64,000 nt of DNA. Origin: an uncultured Collinsella sp. GTDB lineage: Bacteria; Actinomycetota; Coriobacteriia; Coriobacteriales; Coriobacteriaceae. The stretch spans positions 47,500 to 111,499 of the forward strand of contig CABRFZ010000003.1 in NCBI GenBank assembly GCA_902470365.1, read 5' to 3'. Below, one piece after another: positions 26,380-35,536 of the stretch. The notes under the pieces are model-generated. The model was given only the letters and a program-made list of their open reading frames with translations. It made no database searches and was not told the DNA's origin. Every line of letters begins with the position of its first letter. Position 1 is the stretch's first letter. Position numbers and translations under genes: made by a program.

Positions 26380-27405
26380 ATGGCACAGAGCGCGAACATG
26401 GATGCGTCGGAGCTTGCACGCGATATCGCGGCCGGCCTAGCATCGGCAACGACGGCAACGGAGCGCGCGGCACTGGTGCCCGCAGAGCTCGTCGAGGCCA
26501 TTCAGCAACTAAAAACCCAACGTGACGCGGTGATCCTGGCGCACTATTACGTGGCGCCCGAGGTCCAAGCCGTTGCCGATTACGTCGGCGATAGCTTCTA
26601 CCTGGCAAAGCTCGCCAAAAGCCTGCCGCAGCAGACCATCGTGTTGTGCGGCGTGGAGTTTATGGGCGAGAGCGCCAAGCTGCTCAATCCCACTAAGACC
26701 GTGCTGCTGCCCGAGCCGGGCGCGGACTGTCCCATGGCGCACATGGTCAAGCGCGAGACGGTCGACGCGGCGCGCGCCGAGTACGGCGACGACCTGGCCG
26801 TGGTGTGCTACGTCAACTCCACGGTTGAGATCAAGAGCTGGAGCGACGTGTGCGTCACCAGCTCCAACGCCGTTAAGATCGTGTCCGAGCTGCCGCAGCA
26901 GCATATTCTGTTCATTCCCGACCAAAACCTGGGACGCTTCGTAGCCGAGCAGGTGCCGCAAAAGCACGTCATCCTCAACAACGGCTACTGCCCGCGCCAT
27001 CACATCATCACCGTCGAGCAGATCGTCGACGCGACGGAGGCCCACCCCGACGCGCTCGTGCTGGCGCACCCCGAGTGCAAGGCCGACGTCCTGGCCGAGG
27101 CCGACTACATCGGCTCCACCGCCGGCATCATCAAGTATGCCGAGGAGTCCGACGCGAGCGAGTTCATTATCGTGACGGTCCGCGGCGTGCTCTACGAGCT
27201 CGAGCGCCGCTGCCAGGGCACCGGCAAGAAGTTCTACTTCCCCGTGGTGCAGCCCACCTGCGTCAACATGGATCTCATCACGCTCGAAAAGCTCGTGCGC
27301 TGCCTGGAGACGGGCGAGGGCGAGGTGCAGATCGGCGTCTCGGACGAGGCAGCAGACCAGGCCAAGCTCACGCTCGACCGTATGCTCGAGTACGCAGCAC
27401 GCTAG
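26380..27405 (+). CDS. nadA: Quinolinate synthase
   Basis: 341 residues from ATG 26380 (GAGAGGGG upstream; TTG 26377 also open). The 4Fe-4S enzyme condenses iminoaspartate with DHAP to quinolinate. Typical motifs: ILAHYYVAPEVQAVADYVGDS, VVCYVNSTVEIK, IPDQNLGRF, HPECKADV and SAGIIKYA-like STAGIIKYAEE. Conserved Cys residues occur in CGVEFMGE, VQPTCVNM and HPECK. First gene of nadA-nadB-nadC-niaR. Confidence 0.95.
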   Translation: MAQSANMDASELARDIAAGLASATTATERAALVPAELVEAIQQLKTQRDAVILAHYYVAPEVQAVADYVGDSFYLAKLAKSLPQQTIVLCGVEFMGESAKLLNPTKTVLLPEPGADCPMAHMVKRETVDAARAEYGDDLAVVCYVNSTVEIKSWSDVCVTSSNAVKIVSELPQQHILFIPDQNLGRFVAEQVPQKHVILNNGYCPRHHIITVEQIVDATEAHPDALVLAHPECKADVLAEADYIGSTAGIIKYAEESDASEFIIVTVRGVLYELERRCQGTGKKFYFPVVQPTCVNMDLITLEKLVRCLETGEGEVQIGVSDEAADQAKLTLDRMLEYAAR

Positions 27406-27410
27406 AACAA

Positions 27411-27441
27411 TGTGACATGAGGGACGGTCCCTTATGTCACA
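27411..27441. repeat. GGGAC-core hairpin between nadA and nadB
   Basis: Arms TGTGACAT and ATGTCACA flank GAGGGACGGTCCCTT. It belongs to the GGGAC superfamily and overlaps an upstream in-frame ATG (27434) of nadB. Confidence 0.8.
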
Positions 27442-27460
27442 TTCAAGGGAGAGGATTCCT

Positions 27461-28837
27461 GTGGAAACCAAGCAATACCCCGATATGGAGTGCGACGTCG
27501 TCATTGCCGGCTGCGGCGTGGCGGGCCTGTATGCGGCTCTCAATCTGCCGACGAGCACGCGCGTGATCATGCTCTCCAAGGGTGCGGTCGACGAGTGCGA
27601 TTCGATGCTCGCGCAGGGCGGCATCTGCGTGCTGCCCGAGGGCTCGGACTACGATGCCTTCTTTGAGGACACCATGCACGCCGGTCACTACGAGAACCGC
27701 CGCGAGAGCGTAGACATTATGATCCGCTCGAGCCGCTCGGTCATCAACGACCTGCTGGCGATGGGCGTGGACTTTGAGCGCAAGGCCGATGGCGGCCTCG
27801 ACTTTACCCGCGAGGGCGCGCACAGCCGCCCGCGCATCGCCTTCCATGCCGACATTACGGGCAAGGAGATCACGACCAAGCTGCTCCAGGCCGTCCGCAA
27901 GCTGGACAACGTGCAGATTCTTGAGCACGTGGCCATGACTGACATCCTCACGGCCGAGCGCGATGGGGCCACGGTGTGCACTGGTGTCGTCGCTGTTGCT
28001 GTGGACGAGGGCGATTCGGTCCGTCCCGCCGACGAGCTCGCAAATGCCGCCGAGGGCGTGCATACCGGCGGGCCGTTTGAGATTCATGCTCGCCATACGC
28101 TGTGGGCGACGGGTGGTATCGGTGGCGTGTACGATCACTCCACCAACTACCCGCAGCTCACCGGCGACGCCTGCTACATCGCGCAGGAGCACGGCATTAC
28201 GATGGAGCATCTGGACTATGTGCAGATTCACCCCACGGGACTGTTCTCGCCGCAGCCGGGCCGCACCTTCCTGATCAGCGAGAGCTGCCGCGGCGAGGGC
28301 GCGATTCTGCTCAACGCCGCCGGCGAGCGCTTTACCGACGAGTTGCAGCCGCGCGACGTGGTCGCCGCTGCTATTCGCGAGCAGATGAAGCAGGACGGCA
28401 CCGAGCACGAGTGGCTGAGCTTTGCCCCCGTCGAGCGCGACGTGGTGACCGGGCACTTCGCCAACATCCGCGCGCGCTGCCTGGAGGACGGTCGTGACAT
28501 CCTGGATGAGCCCATCCCCGTCACGCCCACGCAGCACTACTTTATGGGCGGCGTGTGGGTCGACAAGGACGGCCGCACATCGATGCCTGAGCTCTACGCC
28601 GCCGGCGAGACGGCCTGCAACGGCGTTCACGGCAAGAATCGCCTAGCTTCCAACAGCCTGCTCGAGTCCCTAGTCTGGGGTCGCCGCGCCGCTTGGCGTA
28701 TGCGCACCGGCGAGTCGCTGGCCGTGGAACAGGCAGGCGAGCCCGCGCTCGATGGACGCCATCGCGCCTTGAGTTCCGATACCCTTGCAATCGATGATCT
28801 GGCCCGTGCCGCCGGCACGCAGGCCGTGGAGGAGTAG
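27461..28837 (+). CDS. nadB: L-aspartate oxidase
   Basis: About 458 residues. GTG 27461 is preferred because AAGGGAGAGG sits 6-8 bases upstream; ATG 27434 lies inside a palindromic repeat. It oxidises L-aspartate to iminoaspartate for NadA. FAD motif DVVIAGCGVAGLYAALNLP, the SKGAVDECDSMLAQGGI segment, HPTGLF, and the catalytic region with ESCRGEGAILLNAAGERF and HGKNRLASNSLLESLVWGR are all present, matching the succinate dehydrogenase/NadB flavoprotein family. The tail is shorter than in E. coli NadB (540 aa), lacking most of the C-terminal helical domain. Confidence 0.93.
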   Translation: METKQYPDMECDVVIAGCGVAGLYAALNLPTSTRVIMLSKGAVDECDSMLAQGGICVLPEGSDYDAFFEDTMHAGHYENRRESVDIMIRSSRSVINDLLAMGVDFERKADGGLDFTREGAHSRPRIAFHADITGKEITTKLLQAVRKLDNVQILEHVAMTDILTAERDGATVCTGVVAVAVDEGDSVRPADELANAAEGVHTGGPFEIHARHTLWATGGIGGVYDHSTNYPQLTGDACYIAQEHGITMEHLDYVQIHPTGLFSPQPGRTFLISESCRGEGAILLNAAGERFTDELQPRDVVAAAIREQMKQDGTEHEWLSFAPVERDVVTGHFANIRARCLEDGRDILDEPIPVTPTQHYFMGGVWVDKDGRTSMPELYAAGETACNGVHGKNRLASNSLLESLVWGRRAAWRMRTGESLAVEQAGEPALDGRHRALSSDTLAIDDLARAAGTQAVEE

Positions 28838-28840
28838 ACC

Positions 28841-29701
28841 ATGAATCCCATTACCATGAAACTCGTCGTCGATGATCTGATTCTGCAGGCCCTGCGCGAG
28901 GACATTACGTTTGAGGACGTGAGCACGGCGAGCGTGTGCCCCACGGCGCGTCCCGCCACGGTGGAGCTCATCGCCAAGGCCGACGGCATCATCGCGGGCC
29001 TGGACGTGTTCGCTCGCACCTTTGAGCTGCTGGATTCGCAGAGCTCGGTGCTGTTTGATGTTGCCGACGGTGACGAGGTGCACGCCGGCGACCACGTGGG
29101 CCAGGTGCGCGGCGACGCGCGCGTACTGCTTTCGGGCGAGCGCGTGGCGCTCAACTATCTACAGCGTATGAGCGGTATCGCTACCTACACGCACAACATG
29201 GCAGCGGCGCTCGAGGGTACCAAGACCGTGCTTGTTGACACACGCAAGACCACGCCGGGCATGCGCGTCTTCGAGAAGGCCGCGGTCGAGATCGGTGGCG
29301 GCAGCAACCACCGCTACAACCTGTCGACAGCCGTCATGCTTAAGGACAACCATATCGACGCCGCCGGTGGTGTGACGCGTGCGATCGAGATGGCACGTGC
29401 CCACGCATCTTTTACCGCGACGGTCGAGATTGAGTGCGAGAACTTGGACATGGTACGCGAGGCCGTGGAGGCCGGTGCCGATATCATCATGTTCGACAAC
29501 ATGACCCACGACGACATGGCTGCCGCGATTGAGCTTATCGCCGGCCGCGCCAAGACCGAGTGCTCGGGTAATGTGGATGTCAGCAATATCCGCGCGCTCG
29601 CCGACCTGGGCGTTGACTTTATTAGCTCGGGGGCATTGACGCACTCTGCGCCGATTCTCGACCTCTCGCTCAAGCACCTGCGTCTGCTGGACGGTAAATA
29701 A
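28841..29701 (+). CDS. nadC: Nicotinate-nucleotide pyrophosphorylase (carboxylating)
   Basis: 286 residues; GAGGAG before ATG 28841. It converts quinolinate and PRPP to nicotinate mononucleotide. Motifs: ALREDITFEDVST, ALNYLQRMSGIAT, VDTRKTTPGMRVFEKAAVEIGGGSNHRYNL begins at about residue 128 (first 20 residues given by VDTRKTTPGMRVFEKAAVEI), and MFDNMTHDDM. Stop and the niaR start share a base (TAATG). Confidence 0.95.
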   Translation: MNPITMKLVVDDLILQALREDITFEDVSTASVCPTARPATVELIAKADGIIAGLDVFARTFELLDSQSSVLFDVADGDEVHAGDHVGQVRGDARVLLSGERVALNYLQRMSGIATYTHNMAAALEGTKTVLVDTRKTTPGMRVFEKAAVEIGGGSNHRYNLSTAVMLKDNHIDAAGGVTRAIEMARAHASFTATVEIECENLDMVREAVEAGADIIMFDNMTHDDMAAAIELIAGRAKTECSGNVDVSNIRALADLGVDFISSGALTHSAPILDLSLKHLRLLDGK

Positions 29702-30246
29702 TGGACGCCCGCGAGCGTCGCCGTGCCATCATGGGCGTGCTCGAGGGGGCCACGGAGCCCGTTTCGGGCAGCGCGCTTGCTCGCGAGGTGGGTGTGAGCC
29801 GCCAGATTGTCGTGCAAGACATCGCCCTGCTGCGCGCCGATGGGCACGATATCGTGGCGACCAACCGTGGCTATGTGCTGCAGGAGGCCCCCAGCAGCCC
29901 CGCCGTGCCCACGCGCTTGGTCAAGGTTCGCCACAGCGTGGAGCAGGCAGGTGATGAGCTCACGAGTATCGTCGACGTGGGCGGTGCCGTGCTCAATGTA
30001 ATCGTCAACCACCGCGTGTATGGCAAGATCACAGCCGATCTGGACATTCGCAACCGTCGCGATGTTGAGCGCTACCTGCACGATATCGAGAGCGGCAAGA
30101 GCTTTCCACTACTAACGGTGACGAGCGGCTATCACTTCCATCGCATTGCGGCAGAGGACGAGCAAACCCTCGACGAGATCGAGGCTATGCTCAAGGAGAA
30201 AGGCTACTTGGCAGACCTGATGCCTTACGAGGACGATCTCTCTTAG
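29701..30246 (+). CDS. niaR: NAD biosynthesis repressor NiaR
   Basis: 181 residues: N-terminal winged HTH (RRAIMGVLEGATEPVSGSAL then VSRQIVVQDIALLR) and a C-terminal 3H domain containing the three namesake His positions in RHSVEQAGDEL, VNHRVYG and SGYHFHRI. In Firmicutes NiaR (YrxA) uses nicotinate as corepressor. Its place at the end of nadABC and the palindrome before nadA imply autoregulation of the whole operon. Confidence 0.92.
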   Translation: MDARERRRAIMGVLEGATEPVSGSALAREVGVSRQIVVQDIALLRADGHDIVATNRGYVLQEAPSSPAVPTRLVKVRHSVEQAGDELTSIVDVGGAVLNVIVNHRVYGKITADLDIRNRRDVERYLHDIESGKSFPLLTVTSGYHFHRIAAEDEQTLDEIEAMLKEKGYLADLMPYEDDLS

Positions 30247-30280
30247 CCGACGCTGCAAACGCCCCTAAGCGGCAATCTGC
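30247..30280. repeat. Truncated copy (D) of the covarying multi-stem element
   Basis: Contains only the spacer CGACGCTGC and the left outer arm AAACGCCCCTAAGCG, identical to copy B, plus GGCAATCTG. The right arm and stem 0 are missing, so it is a fragment abutting the niaR stop. Confidence 0.8.
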
Positions 30281-30311
30281 AGCGGTGCCAAATTTAGTTA
30301 TCCGCACAAAC

Positions 30312-30351
30312 AAAAAGGAGGCCTCCGCGGCGATGCGGAGGCCTCCTTTTT
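30312..30351. terminator. Strong bidirectional terminator between niaR and ferredoxin
   Basis: A perfect 17-bp stem (left arm AAAAAGGAGGCCTCCGC) with a six-base loop and T-runs on both strands. It ends the nad operon and the converging ferredoxin gene. Confidence 0.92.
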
Positions 30352-30391
30352 TGTGCACGGTGTACTTTTGAGTGTGCAGGTGGGGGAGTTG

Positions 30392-30577
30392 TTACTCCTC
30401 GACGATCTCGGTGATCGCGCCAGCGGGGCAAGCGTCCTGGCAAGCGCCACAGGCGACGCAGGAGTCCTCGTCAGCGACGGTAGCGACGTCCTGGAGCTCC
30501 AGAACGCCAGCGGGGCAGGAGTCGACGCAAACGCCACAAGCGATGCACTCGTCGGCATCAATTACGGGATGAGCCAT
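30392..30577 (-). CDS. 2[4Fe-4S] ferredoxin
   Basis: 61 residues from ATG 30577 (AGAGAGGAA upstream). Two clostridial-type cluster motifs: CIACGVCVDSCP (about residues 13-24) and CVACGACQDACP (about 43-54), arranged with the usual pseudo-two-fold repeat. A soluble low-potential electron carrier for anaerobic redox enzymes. Monocistronic. Confidence 0.95.
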   Translation of the reverse strand: MAHPVIDADECIACGVCVDSCPAGVLELQDVATVADEDSCVACGACQDACPAGAITEIVEE

Positions 30578-30799
30578 GGTAGTTTCCTCTCTGTTGACCG
30601 ACGCTACAGACGATGCGCGCCGGTTTGATTCGGGCAAAAACATACCACGGGAGCGACCGTTTGCAATACCCTCTGGCCGGCATCTTCATACCGTTCGCCG
30701 AGTATGCCAAGGTTTACTAAAAAACACGCAGGTGAGGCCGATGAGCTGCGCAAATGTTAGCTAAAGGTGACTTGAAATATTGGGCGATTGAGCGTGCTT

Positions 30800-30973
30800 G
30801 CGGAAACCGCATCCCATTATTTTGTCGAAAAACGGGTTGCAGTTTCCGGTTAGGCCCGCTAGCGGAAAATGCGAGCCGGTATCAGCTCTCAAAACGGGAT
30901 ACGGTTTCCGGTTGAGCCTTCAGACGGAAACTGCGACCCGGAATCCACGCTCAAACCGGGATGAGCTTTCCGC
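30800..30973. repeat. Imperfect palindrome array, GGGATGCGGTTTCC family, copy 2
   Basis: Units resembling those at 15886: CGGAAACCGCATCCC, GTTTCCGGTTAGG, ACGGGATACGGTTTCCGG and CGGAAACTGCGACCCGGAA. The surrounding 30578-31100 shows no convincing gene. Confidence 0.75.
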
Positions 30974-31100
30974 AAGACGGCCCCCAGGCACCCCCGGACG
31001 CAAACCTCAGCCATCTCTACATAGATCTCGATAGATTTGCCCAGAACTCAAACAGTGCGTCTACCTGCGTATTTGCGAACCTAAACTCTCAGCAATAAGA

Positions 31101-31134
31101 AATCTTATATGAATTGACTTAGATTTTGTATATT
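31101..31134 (+). promoter_or_regulatory. Heat-shock operator/promoter of dnaK
   Basis: AATCTTA (31101-31107), 11 bases, TTAGATT (31119-31125), then a -10-like TATATT (31129-31134). The same arms and spacing occur before clpB at 40602, so a common regulator, probably HspR, binds both. The arms differ from the canonical HAIR box CTTGAGT-N7-ACTCAAG. Confidence 0.65.
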
Positions 31135-31235
31135 CCGGCCCATAAGGGGATACACTACATCCCGAAAGACAAGCCGAAACACCGCTTGGCAGACCGCCGA
31201 GTCGGTGCAAACGCACAAGAGAGAGGGAATTTCTA

Positions 31236-33128
31236 ATGAGTAAGATTCTTGGTATCGACCTTGGTACTACTAACTCCGCTATGGCCGTTCTCGAGGGCGG
31301 TTCTCCGACCATTATCGTGAACGCCGAGGGCGACCGCACCACCCCGTCCGTTGTGGGCTTCCGTGCCGACGGCGACCGCGTCGTTGGTAAGGCCGCTAAG
31401 AACCAGGCTGTCACCAACCCCAAGAACACCGTGTTCTCCATCAAGCGCTTCATGGGCCGCAAGTACTCCGAGTGCACCTCCGAGATCAAGACCGTGCCGT
31501 ATGAGGTCAAGGAGGGCCAGGGTGGCCGTGCCGTCGTCGACATCGAGGGCAAGGATTACACCGCCGAGCAGGTGAGCGCCATGACGCTCGCAAAGATGAA
31601 GGCCGACGCCGAGAAGTATCTGGGCGAGACCGTCACCGACGCCGTCATCACCGTCCCGGCCTACTTCAACGACGCCCAGCGTCAGGCCACCAAGGACGCC
31701 GGTAAGATCGCTGGCCTCAACGTTAAGCGTATCGTCAACGAGCCGACCGCTGCTGCTCTGGCCTATGGCCTGGACAAGCAGGGCACCGACCAGCGCATCC
31801 TGGTCTTCGACCTGGGCGGCGGCACCTTCGACGTCTCCATCCTCGACCTCGCCGACGGCGTGTTTGAGGTTCTGTCCACCTCGGGCGACAACCACCTGGG
31901 CGGCGACGACTGGGATCAGCGCGTCATCGATTGGATGGCCGATAAGTTCCAGCAGGAGAACGGTGTCGATCTGCGTCAGGACCCCATGGCCCTGCAGCGT
32001 CTGAAGGAGGCCGCCGAGAACGCCAAGAAGGAGCTCTCTGCCGCCCAGCAGACCACCATCAACCTGCCGTTCATTACCATGAACCAGTCCGGCCCGCTGC
32101 ACCTCAACTACACGCTGACCCGCGCCGAGTTCGAGAAGATCACCCGCGACCTGCTCGAGCGCTGCAAGCAGCCTGTCACCAACGCCCTGCGCGACGCCAA
32201 GCTTAAGCTCTCCGATCTGACCGAGGTCATCCTCGTCGGCGGCTCCACCCGTATGCCCGCCGTCCAGGAGCTCGTCAAGACCATGACCGGCAAGCAGCCC
32301 AACATGTCCGTGAACCCCGACGAGGTCGTTGCCGACGGCGCTGCCGTCCAGGGCGGCGTGCTCACCGGCGACGTCGAGGGCATCCTGCTGCTCGACGTTA
32401 CCCCGCTGTCGCTGGGCGTCGAGACCATGGGCGGCATCATGACCAAGATGATCGACCGCAACACCACGATCCCGACCTCCAAGACCGAGGTCTACTCCAC
32501 CGCTGCCGACAACCAGACCAGCGTCGAGATCAACGTGCTCCAGGGCGAGCGCGAGCTTGCCCGCGACAACAAGTCGCTCGGTAAGTTCCAGCTGACCGGT
32601 ATCCCGGCTGCCCGCCGCGGCGTGCCGCAGATCGAGGTCACCTTCGACATCGACGCCAACGGTATCGTCAAGGTCTCCGCTAAGGACAAGGGCACCGGCA
32701 AGGAGCAGCAGATCACCATCTCCGGCTCCACTGCTCTGTCCGACGACGAAGTCGATCGTATGGTCAAGGACGCCGAGGCTCATGCCGAGGAGGACAAGAA
32801 GCAGAAGGAAGAGGTCGAGGTCCGCAACCAGACCGACAGCCTGTGCTACTCCACCGAGCAGACCCTCAACGAGCTGGGCGACAAGGTTTCCGCCGACGTG
32901 AAGTCCAAGGCCGAGGCCGCTATCGCCGACGCCAAGAAGGCGCTCGAGGGCTCTGATGTCGAGGCCATCAAGGCCGCCGGCGAGTCCCTGCAGTCTGTGG
33001 CCTACGAGCTGGCTCAGGTTGTCTACGCCGACGCTCAGCAGCAGACCGACGGTGCCGCCGGTGCCCAGCCTGCCGACGATGACGTCGTCGACGCCGACTA
33101 CGAGGTTGTGGACGACGAGGACAAGTAA
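31236..33128 (+). CDS. dnaK: Chaperone DnaK (Hsp70)
   Basis: 630 residues. ATPase domain with ILGIDLGTTNSAMAV, the LVFDLGGGTFDVSIL phosphate 2 loop and VGGSTRMPAVQELV; substrate-binding domain from about residue 360 (LLLDVTPLSLGVETMGG); helical lid and the acidic tail ending EVVDDEDK that binds DnaJ and GrpE. GAGAGAGGGAA precedes ATG. First gene of dnaK-grpE-dnaJ-hspR, the actinobacterial order. Codon use is strongly biased, consistent with high expression. Confidence 0.98.
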   Translation: MSKILGIDLGTTNSAMAVLEGGSPTIIVNAEGDRTTPSVVGFRADGDRVVGKAAKNQAVTNPKNTVFSIKRFMGRKYSECTSEIKTVPYEVKEGQGGRAVVDIEGKDYTAEQVSAMTLAKMKADAEKYLGETVTDAVITVPAYFNDAQRQATKDAGKIAGLNVKRIVNEPTAAALAYGLDKQGTDQRILVFDLGGGTFDVSILDLADGVFEVLSTSGDNHLGGDDWDQRVIDWMADKFQQENGVDLRQDPMALQRLKEAAENAKKELSAAQQTTINLPFITMNQSGPLHLNYTLTRAEFEKITRDLLERCKQPVTNALRDAKLKLSDLTEVILVGGSTRMPAVQELVKTMTGKQPNMSVNPDEVVADGAAVQGGVLTGDVEGILLLDVTPLSLGVETMGGIMTKMIDRNTTIPTSKTEVYSTAADNQTSVEINVLQGERELARDNKSLGKFQLTGIPAARRGVPQIEVTFDIDANGIVKVSAKDKGTGKEQQITISGSTALSDDEVDRMVKDAEAHAEEDKKQKEEVEVRNQTDSLCYSTEQTLNELGDKVSADVKSKAEAAIADAKKALEGSDVEAIKAAGESLQSVAYELAQVVYADAQQQTDGAAGAQPADDDVVDADYEVVDDEDK

Positions 33129-33130
33129 TC

Positions 33131-33973
33131 ATGTCCGCCCGTAAAGCTCGCACGGAGGCGGCTGCCGCTGGCGCCGCCCCCGTTGACTCTGAGGAGAAGG
33201 ACGTGAAGATTCCCGTAGAGGCCGTCGACGATACCGAGGCCAACGAGGCCGAGGCCGCCGAGGCTGCCGAGAACCAGGTAGAGGATTCCAACAAGGAGGC
33301 GACGATGACCGAGGACGAGATGGTGGAAGCCGCTATCCGCGCCGGTGAGGAAGCCGCCGACAACGACTTTAAGCTCAAGTTCGAGCAGGCCCAAAAGGAG
33401 CTTGCCGACGTGCGTAACGAGCTCGATGCTGCGGCAGAGGCTCAGAAGGCCGCCGAGGACAAGGCAAAGGTCGCCACCGAGCGCACCGCCCGTCTGCAGG
33501 CCGACTGGGAGAACTTCCGTCGCCGCACCGCAAACGAGCGTATCGCCGAGCGCGAGCGCGCGACCGAGAAGCTTGTCACCGCGCTGTTGCCGGTGATCGA
33601 CGATATCGAGCGCGCGATTGACCATGCCCGCAGCCAAGAGCTTTCCGACGACTTTAAGCAGTTCGTCGATGGCGTTGACGCGGTTCATGCCAAGCTGCTC
33701 GATGTGTTTGCGCACGAGGGCGTTGAGCCCATCGACCCCAAGGGCGAGGCGTTCGATCCGCTCGAGCACCAGGCTGTGGGTCGCGTCGAGGACGCATCGC
33801 AGTACGACGAGACCGTCAACGATGTGTACCAGAAGGGCTACCGCATGGCGGATCGCATCCTGCGTTCCGCGATGGTGACGGTGACCTACGGTGGCGAGAA
33901 GCGCCCCGCACCGGAGCCCGAAGCGGCGCCCGAGGATGCTGCGGCCGATACGGCCGAGAGCACCGAGGAGTAA
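33131..33973 (+). CDS. grpE: Nucleotide exchange factor GrpE
   Basis: 280 residues, long for the family because of an acidic Ala/Glu-rich N-terminal extension of about 75 residues. The coiled coil (about 75-140) leads to the conserved ADWENFRRRTANER, and the beta-wing shows FDPLEHQAVGR and VYQKGYRMADRILRSAMVTV. It releases ADP from DnaK. Starts two bases after the dnaK stop. A hairpin after it may modulate dnaJ transcription. Confidence 0.95.
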   Translation: MSARKARTEAAAAGAAPVDSEEKDVKIPVEAVDDTEANEAEAAEAAENQVEDSNKEATMTEDEMVEAAIRAGEEAADNDFKLKFEQAQKELADVRNELDAAAEAQKAAEDKAKVATERTARLQADWENFRRRTANERIAERERATEKLVTALLPVIDDIERAIDHARSQELSDDFKQFVDGVDAVHAKLLDVFAHEGVEPIDPKGEAFDPLEHQAVGRVEDASQYDETVNDVYQKGYRMADRILRSAMVTVTYGGEKRPAPEPEAAPEDAAADTAESTEE

Positions 33974-33978
33974 TTGAG

Positions 33979-34008
33979 AAGGGCCCCGGGGCAACACCCG
34001 GGGCCCTT
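33979..34008 (+). terminator. Hairpin between grpE and dnaJ
   Basis: Perfect 12-bp stem with left arm AAGGGCCCCGGG and loop GCAACA, followed by TTTC. Placed inside the operon, it may be a partial terminator that lowers dnaJ-hspR relative to dnaK-grpE, or a stability element. Confidence 0.75.
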
Positions 34009-34081
34009 TCTGGCCTAGTGCCATATGAAAGCATGGGCCGTCGTCTGCATGGGCGGCGGACGTAACAGGAGAGGAGCTACG

Positions 34082-35047
34082 ATGGCTGCAGGCAAAACCT
34101 TCTATGACATCCTGGGCGTATCCAAGAGCGCCTCCGACAAAGAGATCAAGAGCGCGTTTCGCAAGCTCGCGCAAAAATATCACCCCGATGCCGGCGGCGA
34201 TGAGGCCAAGTTCAAGGAGATCAGCGAGGCCTACGAGACGCTTTCGGACGAGAAGAAGCGCAAAGAGTACGACCAGATGCTCATGTTTGGCGGCATGCCG
34301 GGCGCGGGCGGCGCGTATAGCGGTGGCTACGGAGCCAGTGCCGGCGCGAGCGGCTGGGGCGATATCTTTGACAGCATCTTTAGCGGCAACGGCGCCTGGG
34401 GCAGCGATTGGGGCTCGGGCTTTGCCGGGGCCGCGGGCGCTGCCGGTGCCGGTGCGGGCCGCAACCGCGCGCGCAAGGGCGGCGACCTGTCGCTGACTGT
34501 CGACGTGACGGCCGAGGACGCGTTTCGCGGCGTGACGCACAAGGTCGCCTACCGCATTCCCTCGACGGGCGAGCAGCAGACCATTACGGTCTCGGTCCCT
34601 GCGGGCGCGGTCGATGGCGGCAAGCTGCGCTACAAGCGTCGCGGCGAGTATGGCGTTGCCGGCGGCGAGCGCGGCGACCTGGTCGTGACCACGCACGTGG
34701 AGGAGCATCCGCTGTTTAAGCGTAAAGGTGCCGACGTGACCATGGAGGTACCGGTCTCGGTCTATGAGGCGGCGCTCGGCTGCACGGTGGACGTGCCGAC
34801 GCCCGGCGGTGCGACGGTTCGTTTGAAGGTGCCCGCGGGTACCCAGACGGGCAAGAAGTTCCGCTTTAAGGAAATGGGGGCGCCCGACGTTAAGCACCGT
34901 GGCCGCACGGGCGCGCTGCTCGTCGAGATCAAGGTGCAGGTCCCCACGAACCTATCCGATGACGAGCGCGATGCCATGACCAAGCTGCGCGAGGCCGACA
35001 CGCGCGATTATCGCGAGAAGGTCAACCGTTACAAGGCGACGTACTAG
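34082..35047 (+). CDS. dnaJ: DnaJ-family co-chaperone, class B (no zinc finger)
   Basis: 321 residues from ATG 34082 (AGGAG upstream). J domain residues 5-70 with the HPD motif (KYHPDAGGD). A Gly/Ala-rich region follows (about 75-140), then the two C-terminal substrate-binding beta domains (GGDLSLTVDVTAEDAFRGVT; DGGKLRYKRRGEYG). The CxxCxGxG zinc repeats of class A DnaJ are absent, so it is CbpA/DnaJ2-like although it occupies the dnaJ position in the operon. It stimulates DnaK ATPase. Confidence 0.93.
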   Translation: MAAGKTFYDILGVSKSASDKEIKSAFRKLAQKYHPDAGGDEAKFKEISEAYETLSDEKKRKEYDQMLMFGGMPGAGGAYSGGYGASAGASGWGDIFDSIFSGNGAWGSDWGSGFAGAAGAAGAGAGRNRARKGGDLSLTVDVTAEDAFRGVTHKVAYRIPSTGEQQTITVSVPAGAVDGGKLRYKRRGEYGVAGGERGDLVVTTHVEEHPLFKRKGADVTMEVPVSVYEAALGCTVDVPTPGGATVRLKVPAGTQTGKKFRFKEMGAPDVKHRGRTGALLVEIKVQVPTNLSDDERDAMTKLREADTRDYREKVNRYKATY

Positions 35048-35119
35048 GGCGGTCGTGGCGCACACCCGCGCCCGCGGGCTTATGATGGACGATAACGAGA
35101 CGGAAAGGGGTCAGGTAGC

Positions 35120-35536
35120 ATGGCCGAGGACAATAGGAATAAACCGCTGTACATGATCAGCGTGGCGGCCGAGTTGACCGGCATGCATCCGCAGACTCTG
35201 CGCGTCTACGAGTCCAAGGGCTTGGTGAACCCCCAGCGCTCGGGCGGCAACACGCGCCTGTATTCGCGTGCCGATATCGAGCGCCTAGAGCTCATCAACC
35301 AGCTGACCGACGAGGGTATCAACCTCGCCGGCGTGGTGCGCATTCTCGATATGAAGGAGCGTGCCGAGGAGCGCGAGAACGAGAACGAGAAGCTCCGCGC
35401 CCGCGTACGCCAGCTCGAAGATGAGCTGCACGAGTACAAGATGCAAAAGAAGATTACCGCCCTGGCCCCGCGCGACGGCTCAGTCAACCCCGAGCAAGTC
35501 ATGCGCAAGCTTTTGGGCGCCGGAGGGGATTTGTAG
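35120..35536 (+). CDS. hspR: Heat-shock repressor HspR (MerR family)
   Basis: 138 residues. MerR-type winged HTH (about 8-75, MISVAAELTGMHPQTLRVYE, then GGNTRLYSRADIERL), a charged coiled coil (KERAEERENENEKLRARVRQ) and a C-terminal tail. In actinobacteria HspR with DnaK as corepressor controls the dnaK operon and clpB. Its place as last gene, 72 bases after dnaJ, fits autoregulation. The TAG stop overlaps the first base of structured element copy C. Confidence 0.94.
   Translation: MAEDNRNKPLYMISVAAELTGMHPQTLRVYESKGLVNPQRSGGNTRLYSRADIERLELINQLTDEGINLAGVVRILDMKERAEERENENEKLRARVRQLEDELHEYKMQKKITALAPRDGSVNPEQVMRKLLGAGGDL

Noticed and set aside
33098..34897. 599-codon minus-strand frame opposite grpE and dnaJ
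   Set aside because: It covers two certain genes plus a terminator hairpin; no independent evidence.
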